Shown here in pieces: positions 25,035 to 33,541 of a DNA stretch of 64,000 bases. The DNA comes from Bradyrhizobium sp. SZCCT0153 (GTDB lineage Bacteria > Pseudomonadota > Alphaproteobacteria > Rhizobiales > Xanthobacteraceae). The stretch spans positions 1-64,000 of the forward strand of contig NZ_JAFCKS010000010.1 of NCBI RefSeq assembly GCF_018129995.1, given 5' to 3'. Each line of letters begins with the position of its first letter. Position 1 is the stretch's first letter. The notes below the pieces were generated by a model. It did not search any database. It was not told the origin of the DNA and saw nothing but the letters and a program-made list of their open reading frames with translations. The translations under genes were made by a program, and so were the position numbers.

Positions 25035-26399
25035 TCAGTCGTTCTCGTAGCCGTAGACTTCCGGCAGGATGAAGATCGCCGCGAGCAATCCGATCAGCGG
25101 GAAGATCGCGACGAACAGCGTGGCGTTGGCCTGCCCGATCGCCGCGAACAGCGACGGGAACAGGAAGATCGCCAGGAACGACGGCAGCTTCACGAACATG
25201 TAGGCGAAGCCGCTGGCGGTGCCGCGATATTGCGGCTTGGCGACCATGGTCGGGATCGTCATGCAGTTCGAGGCGTCCCAATAATGGCCCCACAGCATGG
25301 CGGCCGCCGCGAACGGCAGCAGGATCTTGTTGTCGGTGTAGAGCGCGAAGGCCGCGACCAGCAGCGAGACCAGCACGATCGAGAAGCCCGCGATCGAGAT
25401 GCCGCGGTGGCCGATCTTCGGCGTCAGCAGCGGACCGACCCAGCCCGACACGGCGGCGAAGGAGAATAGCGCCATCGTCACCAGATTGATGCCGAGCACG
25501 CTCGACACGCCGACCATGACGAAGAGCACCGGCAGATAGAACGCGAAGGTCGAGAACTCGCTGGCTTGCGCGAAGCAGGCGATCCAGCCGTAGATCGTGG
25601 CACGCCAGCGGATCGGATCCTTCTTGAGGTCGGCGAGGAACGCGCGGGTGGAGACCTTGGGCACCTCGACGTCATGGTCCGGCAGCATGGCGAGATCGTC
25701 ATTGAACATCTCGCGCGCGACCTGCTTGGCCTCGCGGTAGCGTCCCTTCTGCACCAGCCACACCGCCGTCTCCGGCACGTCGTGCCGCATGATCAGGATG
25801 ATCAGCGCCGGCAGCGCGCCGAGGCCGAGCGTCACCCGCCACAGCGTCTCGTGGTGGATGTCGAGCAGCAGGAAGATGACGATGACGCCGATGGTGAGGA
25901 CTTCACCGACGGCGAACATGAACTGCCAGCGATTGCCCATGACCTCGCGCTCGCCCTTGGCCATGGATTCCATGATGTAAGTGTAGCCGGTCGAGATATC
26001 CGAGCCGAGCGGAACGCCGAGCAGGAACCGGATCACGATGAGCCAGGTGACGTTCGGCACGAAGGCCTGCGCCAGCGCCAGCACGATGAACATCACCATC
26101 GTCACCAGGAACATGACGCGGCGGCCGATCTTGTCGGACAGCCAGCCGCCGAGCAGCGCACCGATCATGGCGCCTCCCTGCGTACCGGCGGCGGCAAGGC
26201 CCAGCATCAGCGGATCCGGATTGTACTGTTCCTTGATGAAGATCAGCACGAAGGCGATCGAATACAGGTCCCAGGCTTCGACCAGGATCGAGGCCATCAT
26301 CAGCCAGCCGACCTTGTTGCCCTTGGGACTGTAGTTCGTGATGAGGTAGCGGACCGCGGCTTCGCTCGCGGTCGGTTGTGGCATCGCCATCGTCGACAT
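25035..26399 (-). CDS. MFS transporter of the hexonate locus
   Basis: 454 residues, twelve membrane helices. It has GGWLSDKIGRRVMFL after helix 2 and the sugar-porter-like motif PETAVWLVQKGRYREAKQVA before the central loop. Its place beside a GntR regulator and three hexonate-type enzymes suggests uptake of a sugar acid. ATG 26399 with AAAGGA upstream is used; a TTG at 26417 is less likely. The GntR gene ends 25 bases before it on the same strand, so the two probably form an operon. Confidence 0.85.
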   Translation of the reverse strand: MSTMAMPQPTASEAAVRYLITNYSPKGNKVGWLMMASILVEAWDLYSIAFVLIFIKEQYNPDPLMLGLAAAGTQGGAMIGALLGGWLSDKIGRRVMFLVTMVMFIVLALAQAFVPNVTWLIVIRFLLGVPLGSDISTGYTYIMESMAKGEREVMGNRWQFMFAVGEVLTIGVIVIFLLLDIHHETLWRVTLGLGALPALIILIMRHDVPETAVWLVQKGRYREAKQVAREMFNDDLAMLPDHDVEVPKVSTRAFLADLKKDPIRWRATIYGWIACFAQASEFSTFAFYLPVLFVMVGVSSVLGINLVTMALFSFAAVSGWVGPLLTPKIGHRGISIAGFSIVLVSLLVAAFALYTDNKILLPFAAAAMLWGHYWDASNCMTIPTMVAKPQYRGTASGFAYMFVKLPSFLAIFLFPSLFAAIGQANATLFVAIFPLIGLLAAIFILPEVYGYEND

Positions 26400-26424
26400 G
26401 TCTGGTCCTTTCTTCAAAACTCTT

Positions 26425-27189
26425 TTACGTGCCGAGCAGCGGCTCGATGCTGCAATCGAGCAGGCGTGGGTCGATTCCCGCCTCCATGCCGTTGAACATC
26501 TCGCCCATGTAGTCGATCAGGGCATCGCTCGCCTTAACCGCATCCTCGACGCGGCGGCTGGCGACCGCGGCGAGAATGGCGAGATGGTGATCGATCGTGC
26601 CTGACAGTTCGGCCTGTCCCGGCATGAAACGGTGGTGGATGTAGCCGATGCGCCGGTACAGCGTGTGCAGCGGCCGCAGCGTATGGACCAGAAACGGCTC
26701 GCCCGCCGCCTCCAGCACCAGCGCGTCGATGCGGCGGTCGATATTGTTGAATTCGTCGAGGGTCAGGGTGGAGCGGCGCTCGCGCAGGAGACGCTCGATG
26801 TGCAGTGCCTGATTGCGGTGAGAGAGGCTGGCGCGATCGGCCGCAAGCCGGATCACGAAGCGCTCCATGTCGCGGCGCAAGGCCAGCAGCATGCGCTCAC
26901 GCGCCAGATCGATCGGCGCGATGTGCAGGCCGTGTCGCGGACGGATGATGATCAATGTATCGGCGGAGAGACGATTGACGGCGTGATGCACCGGGGTACG
27001 ACCGAAGCCGGTGATATGCTGCAATTCCAGCATCGTCATGAATTGTCCGGGCTTGAGCTCGCAGTGAACGAGCAGCTCTTCGATCTTCTGATAGGCCAGC
27101 TCGAAGAAGTTGAGCCGATTGCGCCGCGAGGGCTTGCCCTCGCCATCGTCGTTCTTCACCACCTCGAGTGCGCGCTTGCGCCGTGCCAT
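26425..27189 (-). CDS. GntR-family regulator (FadR/FCD type)
   Basis: 254 residues. The N-terminal winged helix (about 25-95, with ELAYQKIEELLVHCELKPGQ and GFGRTPVHHAVNRLS) is followed by an all-helical FCD-type ligand domain with His and Asp residues that can bind a metal and carboxylate effector. It is divergent from the dehydratase operon, with a TTGT-N8-ACAA palindrome in between. The likely role is a sugar-acid-responsive repressor of both directions. ATG 27189 is preceded by GGGAGAG. Confidence 0.85.
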   Translation of the reverse strand: MARRKRALEVVKNDDGEGKPSRRNRLNFFELAYQKIEELLVHCELKPGQFMTMLELQHITGFGRTPVHHAVNRLSADTLIIIRPRHGLHIAPIDLARERMLLALRRDMERFVIRLAADRASLSHRNQALHIERLLRERRSTLTLDEFNNIDRRIDALVLEAAGEPFLVHTLRPLHTLYRRIGYIHHRFMPGQAELSGTIDHHLAILAAVASRRVEDAVKASDALIDYMGEMFNGMEAGIDPRLLDCSIEPLLGT

Positions 27190-27259
27190 GTCGTTCTCTC
27201 CCGTCAACCCGCGCTCTCGTTGCTGGATGGCGCCTTGTTTCTCGGACCCTTAAAACATG

Positions 27260-27275
27260 TTGTGATATATTACAA
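27260..27275. promoter_or_regulatory. Candidate GntR operator
   Basis: TTGTGATATATTACAA is a near-perfect palindrome (one mismatched pair) in the space between the GntR gene and the dehydratase operon. Its size and AT-rich centre suit FadR-subfamily operators, which have the general form TNGTNNNACNA. Confidence 0.5.
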
Positions 27276-27366
27276 GCAGGCGTAAGACTTCCGCGCGATC
27301 TGCGGCATGCTGCAGTGCGAAATGAGACGACGGGCGCGAGGCGCCTGTGATGGGAGGACAATTGCC

Positions 27367-28566
27367 GTGAAGATCACGTCGATCGAGACGCTGCGTACCG
27401 AGGAATTCTCCAACGTCATCTGGGTGCGCGTCCATACCGACACGGGCGTGATCGGTCTCGGCGAAACCTTCTATGGTGCAGGCGCGGTCGAAGCGCAGAT
27501 CCACGACACCTTTGCCGGTCGCCTGCTCGGCCGCAATCCGCTTCACATCGAAGCCATCCACCGCGACATGCTGAACCTGCCGATGGCGCAGTCCTCGACC
27601 GGCGTCGAATATCGCGCGGCCTCCGCGATCGACATCGCGCTGTGGGATCTGTTCGGCAAGGTTTGCAATCAGCCGGTACACCAGATGCTCGGCGGCCTCT
27701 GCCGCGACAAGCAGCGCATCTACAACACTTGTGCCGGCACACAATATGTCCGCTCCACCAATATCAGCCCGGTCGCGAATTGGAATCTCGGCGCGTCCAA
27801 AGGTCCCTATGAGGATCTCGACGGCTTCATGCACCACGCCGGCGCGCTCGCCGAAAACCTTCTGGAGAGCGGCATCTCCGCGATGAAGATCTGGCCGTTC
27901 GATCCGGCGGCCCAGGAGAACAAGGGTCTCTACATTACCGCCGCGCAGATGAAGCAGGCGATCGAACCGTTCGAGAAGATCCGAAAAGCGGTCGGCGACA
28001 AGATGGAGATCATGGTCGAGCTCCATTCGCTCTGGAACCTGCCGACCGCCAAGCAGATCGCGCGAGCGCTCGAGCCCTACAAGCCGACCTGGTACGAAGA
28101 TCCGATCCGCATGAACTCGCCACAGGCGCTGGCCGAATATGCCCGCTCCACTGACGTCTGGGTCTGCGCCAGCGAGACTCTGGGCTCGCGCTTCCCCTAC
28201 AAGGACATGCTCGACCGCGATGCCATGCATGTGGTGATGGCGGATCTGTGCTGGACCGGCGGCCTCACCGAAGGCCGCAAGATCGCGGCGATGGCCGAAA
28301 CCTATCACCGGCCCTTCGCGCCGCACGATTGCATCGGCCCGATCGGCTTCATCGCCGCCATCCACATGTCGTTCAGCCAGCCCAACACGCTGATCCAGGA
28401 ATCGGTGCGCGCCTTCTACAAGGGCTGGTATAATGAGCTCGTCACCACCATGCCCACGATCAAGGATGGATTTGTTTATCCGATGGAAGGACCGGGCCTC
28501 GGCGTCGACCTTCTGCCCGCCGTATTCGACCGCTCCGATTTGACCGTGCGCCGTTCCAACGTCTGA
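27367..28566 (+). CDS. Enolase-superfamily sugar-acid dehydratase
   Basis: 399 residues, mandelate racemase/muconate lactonising group. Metal-ligand carboxylates are in VELHSLW, YEDPI and ASETLG. A C-terminal catalytic His-Asp is in APHDCIGPIG, and MKIWPFD holds a Lys in the first catalytic strand. These enzymes abstract the proton alpha to a carboxylate, here most likely dehydrating an aldonic acid to a 2-keto-3-deoxy acid. The GTG at 27367 with GGGAGGA upstream is chosen over an ATG 60 bases earlier. It is first gene of a three-gene operon with idnO- and idnD-like genes. Confidence 0.82.
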   Translation: MKITSIETLRTEEFSNVIWVRVHTDTGVIGLGETFYGAGAVEAQIHDTFAGRLLGRNPLHIEAIHRDMLNLPMAQSSTGVEYRAASAIDIALWDLFGKVCNQPVHQMLGGLCRDKQRIYNTCAGTQYVRSTNISPVANWNLGASKGPYEDLDGFMHHAGALAENLLESGISAMKIWPFDPAAQENKGLYITAAQMKQAIEPFEKIRKAVGDKMEIMVELHSLWNLPTAKQIARALEPYKPTWYEDPIRMNSPQALAEYARSTDVWVCASETLGSRFPYKDMLDRDAMHVVMADLCWTGGLTEGRKIAAMAETYHRPFAPHDCIGPIGFIAAIHMSFSQPNTLIQESVRAFYKGWYNELVTTMPTIKDGFVYPMEGPGLGVDLLPAVFDRSDLTVRRSNV

Positions 28567-28579
28567 GGATTTTCTTGAG

Positions 28580-29347
28580 ATGAGCACCGCCCTCTTCGAT
28601 CTTACCGGCCGTACCGCGCTCGTGACCGGCTCCTCCCGCGGCCTCGGCCGCGCCATTGCCGAAGGCATGGCCAAGGCCGGCGCCAAGGTCATCGTCAATG
28701 GCGTCGATCCCATGCGCGTCGAGCAGGCCGTCGCCGAGTTTCGTGCCGCCGGCCACCAGGCCGAAGGCGCCGCGTTCAACGTCACCGATGAGCCCGCGAT
28801 CGTCGCGGCGTTCGACAATTTCGACAAAAAGGGCATTGCGGTCGACATCCTCGTCAACAATGCCGGCATCCAGCATCGCAAGCCGCTGGTGGAATTCACC
28901 ACCGACGAATGGCGCAAGGTGATCGAGACCAACCTCACCAGCGCCTTCGTGATCGGCCGCGAAGCCGCCAAGCGCATGATCCCGCGCAAGCACGGCAAGA
29001 TCATCAATATCGGCTCGCTCGGCAGCGAGCTCGCGCGCCCGACGATTGCGCCCTACACCGCGGCCAAGGGCGGCATCAAGAACCTCACCCGCTCGATGGC
29101 GGTGGAATGGGCCCAGCACGGCATCACAGCCAATGCGATCGGACCCGGCTACATGCTGACCGACATGAACGAGGCACTGGTCAACAACACCGACTTCAAC
29201 AATTGGCTGATGGGTCGCATTCCCTCCAAGCGCTGGGGCAAGCCGGACGAACTGGTGGGCGCCGCGATCTTCCTCGCGTCGGACGCCTCGACCTATGTCA
29301 ACGGCCAGATCATCTATGTCGATGGCGGCATGATCGCCGCGATGTGA
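28580..29347 (+). CDS. idnO: SDR-family gluconate 5-dehydrogenase-like enzyme
   Basis: 255 residues, classical short-chain dehydrogenase: nucleotide loop TGSSRGLGRAIA, NNAGIQHRKPL, catalytic Ser in NIGSLGSE and YxxxK as PYTAAKGGIKNL, C-terminus YVNGQIIYVDGGM. It is closest by eye to gluconate 5-dehydrogenase (IdnO), which interconverts 5-ketogluconate and gluconate. It lies 13 bases after the dehydratase gene and 26 before the zinc dehydrogenase. The symbol rests on this context plus sequence pattern. Confidence 0.75.
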   Translation: MSTALFDLTGRTALVTGSSRGLGRAIAEGMAKAGAKVIVNGVDPMRVEQAVAEFRAAGHQAEGAAFNVTDEPAIVAAFDNFDKKGIAVDILVNNAGIQHRKPLVEFTTDEWRKVIETNLTSAFVIGREAAKRMIPRKHGKIINIGSLGSELARPTIAPYTAAKGGIKNLTRSMAVEWAQHGITANAIGPGYMLTDMNEALVNNTDFNNWLMGRIPSKRWGKPDELVGAAIFLASDASTYVNGQIIYVDGGMIAAM

Positions 29348-29373
29348 CCCGCGAACCGCTAAAGGAACGAGCC

Positions 29374-30405
29374 ATGCGCGCCGTCGTCATTCACGCACCG
29401 AAGGATCTGCGGATCGACAGCTACCCCGATCCCGCCCCCGGGCCGAGAGAAGTCCGCGTCAAGATCGCCAATGGCGGCATCTGCGGCTCCGACCTGCATT
29501 ACTATCACCACGGCGGCTTCGGCGTCGTGCGCATCCAGCAGCCGATGGCGCTGGGCCACGAGATCGCGGGCGTGGTCGCGGCGGTCGGCGACGATGTCAC
29601 TGCACTGAAGCCGGGTACCCGGGTCGCGGTCAATCCGAGCAAACCGTGTGGCCAGTGCCTGCATTGCCAGGAAGGCATGCGCAACCAGTGCCTCGACATG
29701 CGGTTCCTCGGCAGCGCGATGCGCTTTCCCCACGTGCAAGGCGGCTTTCGTGAGTTCATCACGGTCGATGCCACGCAGGCCGTGCCGATCGCGGACAAGC
29801 TCTCACTGGCGGAGGCGGCCGTGGCCGAGCCGCTCGCGGTGTGCCTGCATGCCGGCAAGCAGGCCGGTCCCCTGCTCGGCAAGCGCGTGCTCATCACCGG
29901 CTGCGGCCCGATCGGTGCGCTGATGATCCTGGTGTCGCGGTTCGGCGGCGCCGCCGAGATCGTTGTGACCGATGTCGCCGATGCGCCGCTCGCGGTCGCA
30001 AGGAAGCTCGGCGCCACGCACGCCATCAATGTCGCGACCAATGCCACCGCGCTCGATCCCTGGCGCGCCGGCAAGGGGGTATTCGACACGCTGTTCGAGG
30101 CTTCCGGCAACCAGGCGGCGCTCCGCACCGCACTCGACGTGCTCAGGCCCGGCGCCACCCTCGTGCAGCTCGGCCTCGGCGGCGAGATGACGCTGCCGAT
30201 CAACTCCATCGTCGCCAAGGAATTGCAGCTCCGCGGTACTTTCCGCTTCGACCCCGAGTTCGAGCTTGCGGTGCGGCTGATGGGCGAAGGCCTGATCGAC
30301 GTGAAGCCGCTGATCACGGCGACCATGCCGTTCGAGAACGCAGTCGCTGCGTTCGAGCTCGCCAGCGACAGGTCGCAGTCGATGAAGGTGCAGTTGACGT
30401 TCTAG
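29374..30405 (+). CDS. idnD: L-idonate 5-dehydrogenase-like zinc alcohol dehydrogenase
   Basis: 343 residues, the usual IdnD length. Medium-chain dehydrogenase: catalytic zinc ligands Cys37 (GGICGSDLHYYHHGGFG) and His62-Glu63 (LGHEIAG), structural zinc cysteines in KPCGQCLHCQEGMRNQC, cofactor loop GCGPIGALM. The HYYHHGGFG stretch is typical of L-idonate 5-dehydrogenase, which oxidises idonate to 5-ketogluconate, the substrate of the preceding SDR. ATG 29374 has AAAGGA upstream. Together with the dehydratase it suggests an idonate/gluconate catabolic route. Confidence 0.8.
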   Translation: MRAVVIHAPKDLRIDSYPDPAPGPREVRVKIANGGICGSDLHYYHHGGFGVVRIQQPMALGHEIAGVVAAVGDDVTALKPGTRVAVNPSKPCGQCLHCQEGMRNQCLDMRFLGSAMRFPHVQGGFREFITVDATQAVPIADKLSLAEAAVAEPLAVCLHAGKQAGPLLGKRVLITGCGPIGALMILVSRFGGAAEIVVTDVADAPLAVARKLGATHAINVATNATALDPWRAGKGVFDTLFEASGNQAALRTALDVLRPGATLVQLGLGGEMTLPINSIVAKELQLRGTFRFDPEFELAVRLMGEGLIDVKPLITATMPFENAVAAFELASDRSQSMKVQLTF

Positions 30406-30407
30406 AG

Positions 30408-31274
30408 CTACCGGCTCTCGATCAACCGGTCGCTGACCAACCTCACGGCGCCCCGTTTCCAGGAATAATCCGCGCCCAGGCGCAGGCCGCTGTCGCCGCG
30501 TGCCAGCACCGCACCGGTTCTGGCATCGCGGACCTGGAAGCCGAGCGTGTATTCGGTGCGGCTGACCCGCCGTACCACCCCGATCAGCGACTGATCCGCG
30601 CCAAGCTTTCGTGCGATCGCGGCCTCGCAGCCGCCACAGTCGCGCAAGGCACGCGCCTTCACTGCCTCGCCGCTGACGTCGACGATGCGGTAGCGACCGG
30701 ATTGACCAAGGGCGTCACGGACACTGCCGGTGACTTCGGCCAGGTATGACGTATCCGACGTGGCCGACGCGCCCGCCGAAGCAGCGGTTGTGTCCTCGAG
30801 CTCGAATTCGAACACGGCCAGCGCGACCGGCGCGGGCGTGGCAAGTGCGGCCATGACCTCGCGAGACACGAACATCCCGGCGCGCTCCCATGATTCATCG
30901 TTGTCGCCGCGGAAGGTGTAGAGCTTGTCCATCACGACCTTCCTGGCGCCGACGTCGATCACGGCGACCTTGGCCCACTGCACCAGCGTGCTCGTCTTCT
31001 GGATGCCGCCGATGACCTTGAATGCCGCACCGTCCTGCGCCGACGGCACTGGCCGGTAGCGGCCGTCTGCGCCGATATCCCGCCTGAGCGCGGCCATGAA
31101 GGCTGACAGCCTTCGCTCGTGGGCGGCGGTCTGGTTCGCCGGCTCGGCCGACGTATCGGTATAGCTGAAGTCGTCCATTGCAACGCCGATGGCGTCCCCG
31201 GCGTCGGCCGCCGAATACGCCGTGGGGAGGACGTAGATGAGGAAAGCAGAGAGGATCAACCGGCAGCGGTACAT
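30408..31274 (-). CDS. Secreted two-domain protein (DUF2380/DUF3280-like)
   Basis: 288 residues with a signal peptide (about 1-24). Two halves look related to each other: residues 28-145 (VAMDDFSYTDT, VKVIDVGARKVV-like AVIDVGARKVVMDKLYTF) and 150-288 (LAVFEFELEDT, QVRDARTGAVLARG). Each has a strand, a long helix and a final RGDN/RGDS-type turn. The second half also has CGGCEAAIA, a possible disulfide or metal site. It is divergent from the sensor kinase gene, hinting at a periplasmic partner for that sensor. Function unknown. Confidence 0.6.
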   Translation of the reverse strand: MYRCRLILSAFLIYVLPTAYSAADAGDAIGVAMDDFSYTDTSAEPANQTAAHERRLSAFMAALRRDIGADGRYRPVPSAQDGAAFKVIGGIQKTSTLVQWAKVAVIDVGARKVVMDKLYTFRGDNDESWERAGMFVSREVMAALATPAPVALAVFEFELEDTTAASAGASATSDTSYLAEVTGSVRDALGQSGRYRIVDVSGEAVKARALRDCGGCEAAIARKLGADQSLIGVVRRVSRTEYTLGFQVRDARTGAVLARGDSGLRLGADYSWKRGAVRLVSDRLIESR

Positions 31275-31350
31275 GAGCGGGCCTCGTGCGACGGAGTGGC
31301 CGCAATCTGGACGGCAGAATCAGGCCCTGCAGCGGCGCAGGTCCCGGCCA

Positions 31351-31376
31351 GCACCGGGAAATTTTCACGACGGTGC
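31351..31376. promoter_or_regulatory. Inverted repeat in the divergent control region
   Basis: GCACCG (31351-31356) faces CGGTGC (31371-31376) across 14 bases, between the secreted-protein gene and the sensor kinase. It could bind the NarL-type regulator encoded downstream. The arms are short, so chance is possible. Confidence 0.3.
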
Positions 31377-31464
31377 ACCGCGGTAGCGCCTGGCGGCTTT
31401 CCGCCGGTTGCGTTCTGCCGTCTAATGCGGAAGCGACAAACCCGTTCGCGCCAGGTGCCCGCCA

Positions 31465-32850
31465 ATGTGGAACCGTCCGAGGTTCGATCTCAAGGTCCGT
31501 CTGACGTTGCGCGTGGCCGCCATATCGGCCGCCTGCTTCGCCGCGATCTCCGCCTATTTCCTGATTACCGCCGATCGTGCGGCCCATGCCCGCATCGACG
31601 ATATCGCCGCCATCGTGGCGAAGTCGCTGGAGCTGCAACAAGGCAAAATCCAATGGGTGGCCAGCCCACGCTCGGACTTTCCCAATCTTGATCCCGTTTC
31701 GGCCTATGTGATGACGCCCGGCCTGTGTCTGGCATTCCGTGGCGCAAGCGGCGATATCCTCCAGCGCTTCTGTAGCGGTGCGCCGATTCCGGCGAGGCTG
31801 CCGCCGCAAGTCTTCGCGGCCTTCTATCGCAGCCTGTTCGACCCCGGCCGCGCGGCGGTACGGCCCGTGATCGTGCGCGGAACGAAGCTCGGCGAGACTG
31901 TGGTCTCGGTCGATCCGGCCGTGCAGACGGCCGAGGCCTGGCACGAGGCCGGCCGCCTGATGCTCGCGCTTGCGATCGCACTGCCGTTGTTGTGCACGCT
32001 GGTTTATGCCGCCCTTGCCCGTGCGCTGCGTCCGACCCGCATGATACGCACCGGCCTCGAGCGGATTGCCGACGGCGACCTCGCCGCGCGGCTGCCGCCG
32101 TTCGACCTTGCCGAGCTCTCCGCGATCAGAGACGTCTTCAACCATCTCGCCGAAAGCCTCGACATCGCGCTTGCCGAACGCAGCGAGCTGACGCGCAAGC
32201 TGATCGCGCTCCAGGATGAGGAACGCCGCCATCTCGCGCGCGAGCTGCATGACGAGTTCGGCCAGTCGCTCGCCGCAATCCGCGCGCTCGCCGCATCCGC
32301 CCGCCAGACCGCCGCGCAGGACTGCCCGTCCCTGCTCGGCGAATGCGACGGCATCGCGCGGACCGCAACCGGCATGATGGAGACGCTGCGCGGTGCGCTG
32401 TTCCGGCTGCGCCCGCCGGACGTCGAGGAGCTCGGGCTTGTCGCCAGCCTCGAAGGCCTGGTCGCGGGATGGAACGGACGCAGCCGCGGAGAAACGCGCT
32501 TCACCATCCGTTTCCACGGGGCGTTCGACACGCTGCCGGTCACGATCAGCGCCAGCCTCTACCGGATCGTGCAGGAGGCGCTCACCAATGCCGCCAAGCA
32601 TGCCAGCGCCACGAAGGTGAGCCTGGAATTGACCATGCGCACCCGCGAGATCGCACTTGCGATCGACGATGACGGACGGTCGACCGATCCCGTCGCAAAA
32701 TCAGGAATGGGCCTGCTCGGCATGCGCGAGCGCGTCGCGGCCCTGCGCGGCCAGTTGAGCTTCGAGACCGCGCCGAACGGTGGCTCCGCATTGCGCGTGG
32801 TCATTCCGCTCGCCGCCGCCGATCGGATTCCGCTGGAGGACGCCGCATGA
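31465..32850 (+). CDS. NarL-type sensor histidine kinase (HisKA_3)
   Basis: 461 residues. One membrane helix near 12-32, a periplasmic sensor of about 120 residues with two Cys (PGLCLAF, LQRFCSG), a second helix near 165-185 and a HAMP-like linker follow. The HisKA_3 dimerisation domain holds the phosphoacceptor His in EERRHLARELHDEFGQSL, and the ATPase domain has EALTNAAKHA and GMGLLGMRERV. Its TGA overlaps the ATG of the response regulator (ATGA), so they are a cotranscribed pair. Confidence 0.88.
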   Translation: MWNRPRFDLKVRLTLRVAAISAACFAAISAYFLITADRAAHARIDDIAAIVAKSLELQQGKIQWVASPRSDFPNLDPVSAYVMTPGLCLAFRGASGDILQRFCSGAPIPARLPPQVFAAFYRSLFDPGRAAVRPVIVRGTKLGETVVSVDPAVQTAEAWHEAGRLMLALAIALPLLCTLVYAALARALRPTRMIRTGLERIADGDLAARLPPFDLAELSAIRDVFNHLAESLDIALAERSELTRKLIALQDEERRHLARELHDEFGQSLAAIRALAASARQTAAQDCPSLLGECDGIARTATGMMETLRGALFRLRPPDVEELGLVASLEGLVAGWNGRSRGETRFTIRFHGAFDTLPVTISASLYRIVQEALTNAAKHASATKVSLELTMRTREIALAIDDDGRSTDPVAKSGMGLLGMRERVAALRGQLSFETAPNGGSALRVVIPLAAADRIPLEDAA

Positions 32851-33509
32851 GCGCGGCCGGCGCGACCATTTTGCTGGTGGACGACCATTCCGTCGTCCGC
32901 GAGGGCTATCGCTCCGTGCTTCAGAAGCAGCCGGGGCTTCGGGTCATCGCCGAAGCCGCCGACGGCGCGGAGGCCTACCGTCTGTACAAATCCGAGACGC
33001 CAGATCTCGTTATCATGGATCTGAGCATGCCCGGCATCGGCGGTATCGAGGCCATCAGACGCATCAGGCAATGGGACAAGAGCGCGAGAATCCTGGTTTT
33101 CACCATGCACGAAAATGCCGGCTTTGCCGTGCAGGCGATCCGCGCCGGCGCCAGAGGCTATGTCACCAAGACCAGCCCGCCGGAGACGCTGGTCCGTGCC
33201 GTGATGGATGTGCTCGCCGGCAAGATCGCCATCAGCCCCGACATCGACCACGAGCTCGCGCTCAGCCGGATCAGTGGCGAGAACTCGGCCGCCGACGTCC
33301 TCACGCCGCGCGAGTTCGAGGTGCTGCGGCTGCTGCTCGCCGAGAACACGACGGAGGAGATCGCCGAGACGCTCCATGTCAGTCCGAAGACGGTGGCGAA
33401 CCTTCATTCCATGATCAAGGACAAGCTCGGCGTCGGGTCCGACATCGAGCTGGTCCGGCTGGCGCTGCGCCAGGGCATATTGACAGAGGTCGATCTCGGC
33501 GAGGCTTGA
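32847..33509 (+). CDS. NarL/LuxR-family response regulator
   Basis: 220 residues. The receiver domain (about 8-122) has acidic pair LLVDDHSVV, phosphoacceptor Asp in VIMDLSMPG and Lys in YVTKTSPP. The C-terminal LuxR helix-turn-helix (about 150-210) reads LTPREFEVLRLLLAE and EIAETLHVSPKTVANLHS. Partner of the kinase just upstream, with a four-base overlap. The target promoter is not known; the divergent secreted-protein gene is the nearest candidate. Confidence 0.88.
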   Translation: MSAAGATILLVDDHSVVREGYRSVLQKQPGLRVIAEAADGAEAYRLYKSETPDLVIMDLSMPGIGGIEAIRRIRQWDKSARILVFTMHENAGFAVQAIRAGARGYVTKTSPPETLVRAVMDVLAGKIAISPDIDHELALSRISGENSAADVLTPREFEVLRLLLAENTTEEIAETLHVSPKTVANLHSMIKDKLGVGSDIELVRLALRQGILTEVDLGEA

Positions 33510-33541
33510 TCGCCGTCTGCACTATCATTCTTGGCGGCGGA

